From: Melioribacter roseus | GTDB lineage: Bacteria > Bacteroidota > Ignavibacteria > Ignavibacteriales > Melioribacteraceae | Reading direction: 5' to 3' | Length of the DNA stretch: 35,388 bases | Assembly: GCA_020723165.1 (NCBI GenBank) | Contig: DYJK01000017.1 | Span: 9,646 to 45,033, forward strand | Part shown: positions 32,901 through 35,388 of the stretch, one piece after another | Position numbering within the stretch: position 1 is the first letter of the stretch | Layout of the letters: every line of letters starts with the position of its first letter | Notes under the pieces: generated by a model | Databases searched by the model: none | Seen by the model: the letters and a program-made list of their open reading frames with translations, nothing else | Told to the model about the DNA's origin: nothing | Program-made: the position numbers and the translations under genes

Positions 32901-35388
32901 GTTACCGGCACTTGTGACGATACAGTATAGTTAAGATCAACATTAGCGTTCAATGTATATTCATTACCGTTGTTTATTAGGAATGAAGTAATAACCGGCG
33001 GCTCGGGCAGATAATTAATACTGTCGCTTACAACATTTGATTCACCGTACTGATTCTTTACTTTAAAGTAAAGAATCTTTAATCCGTATCCGTTAGATTG
33101 ATTGATTTCAAAATATGGAGAGGGTGAATAACCTGACCAGATTGTTTCGGGAAGATTTGAGTCTTCGCTTGCTATGTATTGTGTAGGTGAATTTGTAGCA
33201 CTGTTATTAAGAACTACAATACTATTTGTTGTTGACGCTTCACCGTTATTGATGCTGAATAATGTTACCACCGGTATAGGAATATTAATTGTAACTGAAC
33301 TGCTGTCTTCAGCGGACCAGGTGCCTTCGTCATCTTTTACTTTGAAATAAATTGTATGGGTACCGGTGCTTAACGATGATGTCGTAAAAACAGAAGAAGT
33401 GCTAATAGTATCATCTAAACTTGATCTCCATAAATACATTTGAATGTTTCCGCTGTCCGGGTCGGTTCCGCTTCCGTTGAAATCAACCGGTTCGCCTATG
33501 TACGCTATTGAAGGGGAAATTGAATTAATGATAGCGATCGGTAATTCATTACCGATGCTATAATTTGCAAAGTCATCAACTGTAACATAAGCTGTAGTTA
33601 GTGAAGCATGAATTGTGTAATCACCCGGAGAAGGGGCGGTCATTATTTTTGTGATTGTCCCGGCAGATGTAACTTCGAACGTTTGTGAGTAGTAACCTGA
33701 ACTGTAGAACGCAATATTTATTGTGCCGGGTTGATTGTATGAAAGTGTTACTTCTAAATCGAGAGGTCCAAAACCCGACCCGATTGCACGTTGAACGGTA
33801 TCGATAGTAATTAAAGTTGTTGGGTATATAGTTACGAGATCACCAATTTCGTTTGACCATTCGCCTTCGTTATCCTGGACTTTAAAAAATATTACATGAT
33901 TACCCACACTCAAAGAAGACGTACTAAACGAAGCGGAGTCGCTCAAAAAACCATCAATGCTTGATCTCCAATTGTACGCTTGAATTGCGCCGCCATCGGG
34001 ATCAGTACCACTGCCGGAAAAAGTAACAGTTGTCCCTTGTAATGCTCTATCGTGGGAGATAGAAGTAATTGATGCTGTTGGAAGAACATTATTGATAGTT
34101 AAAGATTGGCTCGATTCATAACCCCAGGCATTTTCATCATCCATAACTTTAAAGTAAATAGTATGGGTCCCGGGACTCAGAGTAGAATCGCTGAAGGAAG
34201 CGGAGGTGCTCAATTGACCATCGATACTTGATCTCCAGTTGTAACCTTGAATTGTGCCGCCATCCGGATCGTAGCCGCTCCCGGAGAAAGTTATGTTTGA
34301 ATTCCAATCAGCGGGGTTTGGAGAAATAGAATTTATTATTGCCCACGGTAAAGAATTTGCTACGGTATGATTATAAAAGTCATCAACAGTAACATAAGAA
34401 GTTGTTAATGATGCATGTATGGTAAAATTACCGGGCCATGGTGCAGTAAGTACCCTTGTCATTGTGCCGGCTGAAGTTACTTCGAATGTTTCGGTATCGT
34501 ATGCCTGGCTGTAAAACGAAATTGTAATTGTACCGGGCTGGTTATATGTAACAGTAACTTTAATATCGAGTGGACCGAAACCCGAACCGATTGCTTGTTT
34601 AACAGTATCAATGGTAATTGAAGTAGGCGGATAAATAGTAATAATATCTGCGTCTTCATTTGACCACCCACTTTCATTATCCTGGACTTTAAAGTAAATT
34701 ACATGATTTCCAACGCTGAGGGATGATGAATTAAATGAAGCTGAGTTACTCAATTGATCATCAATACTTGATCTCCAATTGTACGCTTGAATTGCGCCAC
34801 CATCGGGATCGGTACCACTGCCGGAAAAAGTAACAGTTGTCCCTTGTAATGCTCTATCGTGGGAGATAGAAGTAATTGATGCTGTTGGAAGAACATTATT
34901 GATAGTTAAAGATTGGCTCGATTCATAACCCCAGGCATTTTCATTGTCTTTAACCTTGAAGTAAATAGTATGGGTCCCCGGACTTAAAGTGTTATCGCTA
35001 AAAGTAGCAGAAGTACTTAACTGTCCGTCGATGCTTGATCTCCAATTATATCCTTGAATGGCACCGCCGTCCGGATCAGAACCGCTTCCGTTAAAAGTAA
35101 CTTCGGTTCCCCAATTTGCCGGATTTGGAGTAATCGAACTGATGGTAGCAGTCGGCGATGCATTGTTTACGGTAACAGTTGTTGTAACACTTGCCCATGC
35201 ACCTTCATTGTCTTGTGCATAGAATGTTAAAGTATGAGTACCAACACTCAAAACATAACTATAAGTATTAGTGTTGCTAATTACACCATTGATACTGGAA
35301 ACCCAACGATAAGCTTGAATGGTTCCACCATCCGGATCGGAAGCATTACCGGCACCGGTGAAAGTTTGTCCGTACGTTCCCGAGGTTG
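29960..35388 (-). CDS. Giant PKD-repeat/YD-repeat (RHS) polymorphic toxin, 5' end outside window
   Basis: The frame is open to the right edge, so the visible part (about 1809 codons) lacks its N-terminus and export signal. The TTG at 35251 is internal: upstream codons still read as PKD-type sequence (NASDPDGGTIQAYRWVSS). Order toward the C-terminus: at least five visible PKD-like units (SGSGTDPDGGAIQAYNWRSS type) interleaved with two CARDB-like units; several other beta-domains; YD repeats (YKYDNLGNMTQID, YTYNGDGRIM, YSFAYDTKGNV); the RHS-associated core (YYYLKDHLGSIRSVLDNSGN, YYPYGETI, VDPLSEKYPGWSPYNYTL); linker EIIDEFGLDTDEPEKK-like; and a variable tail of about 200 residues ending DAFRYEGTHAQKLINYRDN and LKNILIDIQNALGGK. 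By family knowledge the shell encloses the tail toxin; its activity is not identified. A 132-aa gene follows at once. Confidence 0.92.
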   Translation of the reverse strand, partial: TSGTYGQTFTGAGNASDPDGGTIQAYRWVSSINGVISNTNTYSYVLSVGTHTLTFYAQDNEGAWASVTTTVTVNNASPTATISSITPNPANWGTEVTFNGSGSDPDGGAIQGYNWRSSIDGQLSTSATFSDNTLSPGTHTIYFKVKDNENAWGYESSQSLTINNVLPTASITSISHDRALQGTTVTFSGSGTDPDGGAIQAYNWRSSIDDQLSNSASFNSSSLSVGNHVIYFKVQDNESGWSNEDADIITIYPPTSITIDTVKQAIGSGFGPLDIKVTVTYNQPGTITISFYSQAYDTETFEVTSAGTMTRVLTAPWPGNFTIHASLTTSYVTVDDFYNHTVANSLPWAIINSISPNPADWNSNITFSGSGYDPDGGTIQGYNWRSSIDGQLSTSASFSDSTLSPGTHTIYFKVMDDENAWGYESSQSLTINNVLPTASITSISHDRALQGTTVTFSGSGTDPDGGAIQAYNWRSSIDGFLSDSASFSTSSLSVGNHVIFFKVQDNEGEWSNEIGDLVTIYPTTLITIDTVQRAIGSGFGPLDLEVTLSYNQPGTINIAFYSSGYYSQTFEVTSAGTITKIMTAPSPGDYTIHASLTTAYVTVDDFANYSIGNELPIAIINSISPSIAYIGEPVDFNGSGTDPDSGNIQMYLWRSSLDDTISTSSVFTTSSLSTGTHTIYFKVKDDEGTWSAEDSSSVTINIPIPVVTLFSINNGEASTTNSIVVLNNSATNSPTQYIASEDSNLPETIWSGYSPSPYFEINQSNGYGLKILYFKVKNQYGESNVVSDSINYLPEPPVITSFLINNGNEYTLNANVDLNYTVSSQVPVTYYRASESPDFSNAIWLPFMPAGTPVFELSAPYGNKTVYLQVKTDWGESAVISDNILKNGIKILGVTPPSASSPAPDTVDMEFTTDAGTLNFLVDDVNIGSDGTGAGTYHYFLGNLTAGTHELKVSVANVNGTTADSIDYVLNEKLVITNVEPQSPAALPDTVRLYFTRNFDGIYEIYDNGINLFTTGANSGNFDYSFVNLSVGEHILKVVSSTQTDSINYLITEPPTVTIDSVSPPSASIPVPDTITVFFTTNRIGTAKLFWTPDSVFSDTTVVDSITTNTGSNQFIVNGIEAGTRDFIVTVADSTGTGTDSLLYTLNKKLQILVDEIDPPSPSFGPDTVKFYFLRNFSGIYKIYDNDSLITEDNAGVGKLVHNFMYLKTGNHLFKVVSGELSDSLLYNVILDRTRTISYKYDNLGNMTQIDVDSLFTFNYVYDAQSRLQQVSSKTPNNTQQTDAVYNYNTADQVDYFSPGPIGTIDYDYDKYRGLLKDVIHSGGMFTEYLRFSASGNIDTQKVHNVGDGTWGDYTYAFTYDDMNRLTNASSTIPDNSESYTYNGDGRIMTKNRTNNVLSMTAVNGTNRINTVGLNGSNYSFAYDTKGNVTNDGLSGTIMGDYNRNNLPLTTNNMRYSYNDASERIKKQNTDSLQTDYYLRDYLGRELVVYSYESNQPKEVNIFGNGLVGKIELTDSTTNRYYYLKDHLGSIRSVLDNSGNVVSAFDYYPYGETIRQFNNSRYMLTEKERDEESGNDYGVYPAICGGARYYNNKLGVWLQVDPLSEKYPGWSPYNYTLCTPMNYIDEFGLDTDEPEKKNKEIILPEIVVTAERPQEPWTKWVQSVLLARAEAKENIEKAWESINAGNQYTTPYYLAKSILSIVDLALKESAPLPMPATLNLLPTARQTLLNAVTNPRLKNAINELYRQGAKIGSGSSMDAFRYEGTHAQKLINYRDNLINIMRNENLSSKDRAILKNILIDIQNALGGK
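30631..30647. repeat. In-frame palindrome in the RHS core
   Basis: CCCCGC-AAATA-GCGGGG, a perfect 6-bp stem. In the protein it encodes the piece YPAICGG between DYGV and ARYYNNKLG, where RHS cores normally read YDYFGARYYDS. It looks like an inserted element kept in frame. Confidence 0.7.
33540..35150 (-). repeat. Tandem super-repeat of about 807 bases inside the RHS gene
   Basis: The PKD-PKD-CARDB-like block is present twice in tandem. Identical stretches start at 34024 and 34831 (TAACAGTTGTCCCTTGTAAT) and at 34091 and 34898, giving a constant 807-base (269-codon) offset. Identity is near complete over about 130 bases, more than the surrounding parts. Confidence 0.85.

Noticed and set aside
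35251-35251. TTG start of the giant RHS gene at 35251
   Set aside because: The frame stays open to 35388 and encodes more PKD-type sequence, so the gene continues outside the window.

Overview
The window looks like a chromosomal segment of an AT-rich member of the Bacteroidota/Chlorobi side of the FCB group, most likely an Ignavibacteria-type bacterium. This is inferred from gene content and style: a secreted S9B dipeptidyl peptidase, a VPS10/BNR-type giant secreted protein, 7TM AraC regulators, a membrane pyrophosphatase, a II-C-like Cas9 and many small GC-rich palindromic repeats between AT-rich genes. No rRNA or other species marker is present, so the placement is tentative.

Layout. (1) 1-5170: a type II CRISPR-Cas locus on the minus strand, cas9 (1311-5033) then cas1 (166-1185), followed by the start of a DUF559-like nuclease gene that leaves the window at base 1. 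A tracrRNA lies divergently just upstream of cas9 (about 5075-5166, plus strand). No CRISPR array and no cas2 are visible. (2) 5170-9800: a structured leader and an 81-aa gene, the K+-dependent membrane pyrophosphatase hppA, a secreted protein made of two related helical halves, and a convergent CDF-like transporter. (3) 9813-11960: a small membrane protein, tRNA-Ala(CGC), a small unknown gene and an aldo/keto reductase. (4) 12063-13789: a beta-class DNA methyltransferase directly coupled to a PD-(D/E)XK protein, a probable type II restriction-modification pair. (5) 13804-17715: a secreted DPP-IV-like peptidase, an AlaX-like editing protein, a small unknown protein, and an overlapping lipoprotein/thioredoxin pair. 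(6) 17732-23376, minus strand: a secreted alpha/beta-hydrolase fold protein that appears to lack its catalytic Ser and His, a membrane AraC regulator and a 1088-aa VPS10/BNR-repeat protein. (7) 23487-25836: a histidine kinase/response regulator pair separated by a palindrome-rich spacer. (8) 25913-29140: accessory secreted proteins. (9) 29181-35388, minus strand: a very large PKD/YD-repeat (RHS-type) polymorphic toxin that runs off the right edge, its likely immunity gene, and a decayed RHS fragment.

Functional themes. Two DNA-defence modules (Cas9 and type II R-M) and one inter-bacterial competition module (RHS toxin/immunity) lie within 35 kb. The most unusual recurring signal is a set of short GC-rich palindromes. 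One forms the probable 3' hairpin of the tracrRNA, and sequence-related copies lie 100 bases away and inside a decayed RHS reading frame, where they are translated in frame. A different palindrome is translated in frame in the live RHS core. This resembles the Rickettsia palindromic elements, which also enter protein and RNA genes, and is the observation most worth following up.
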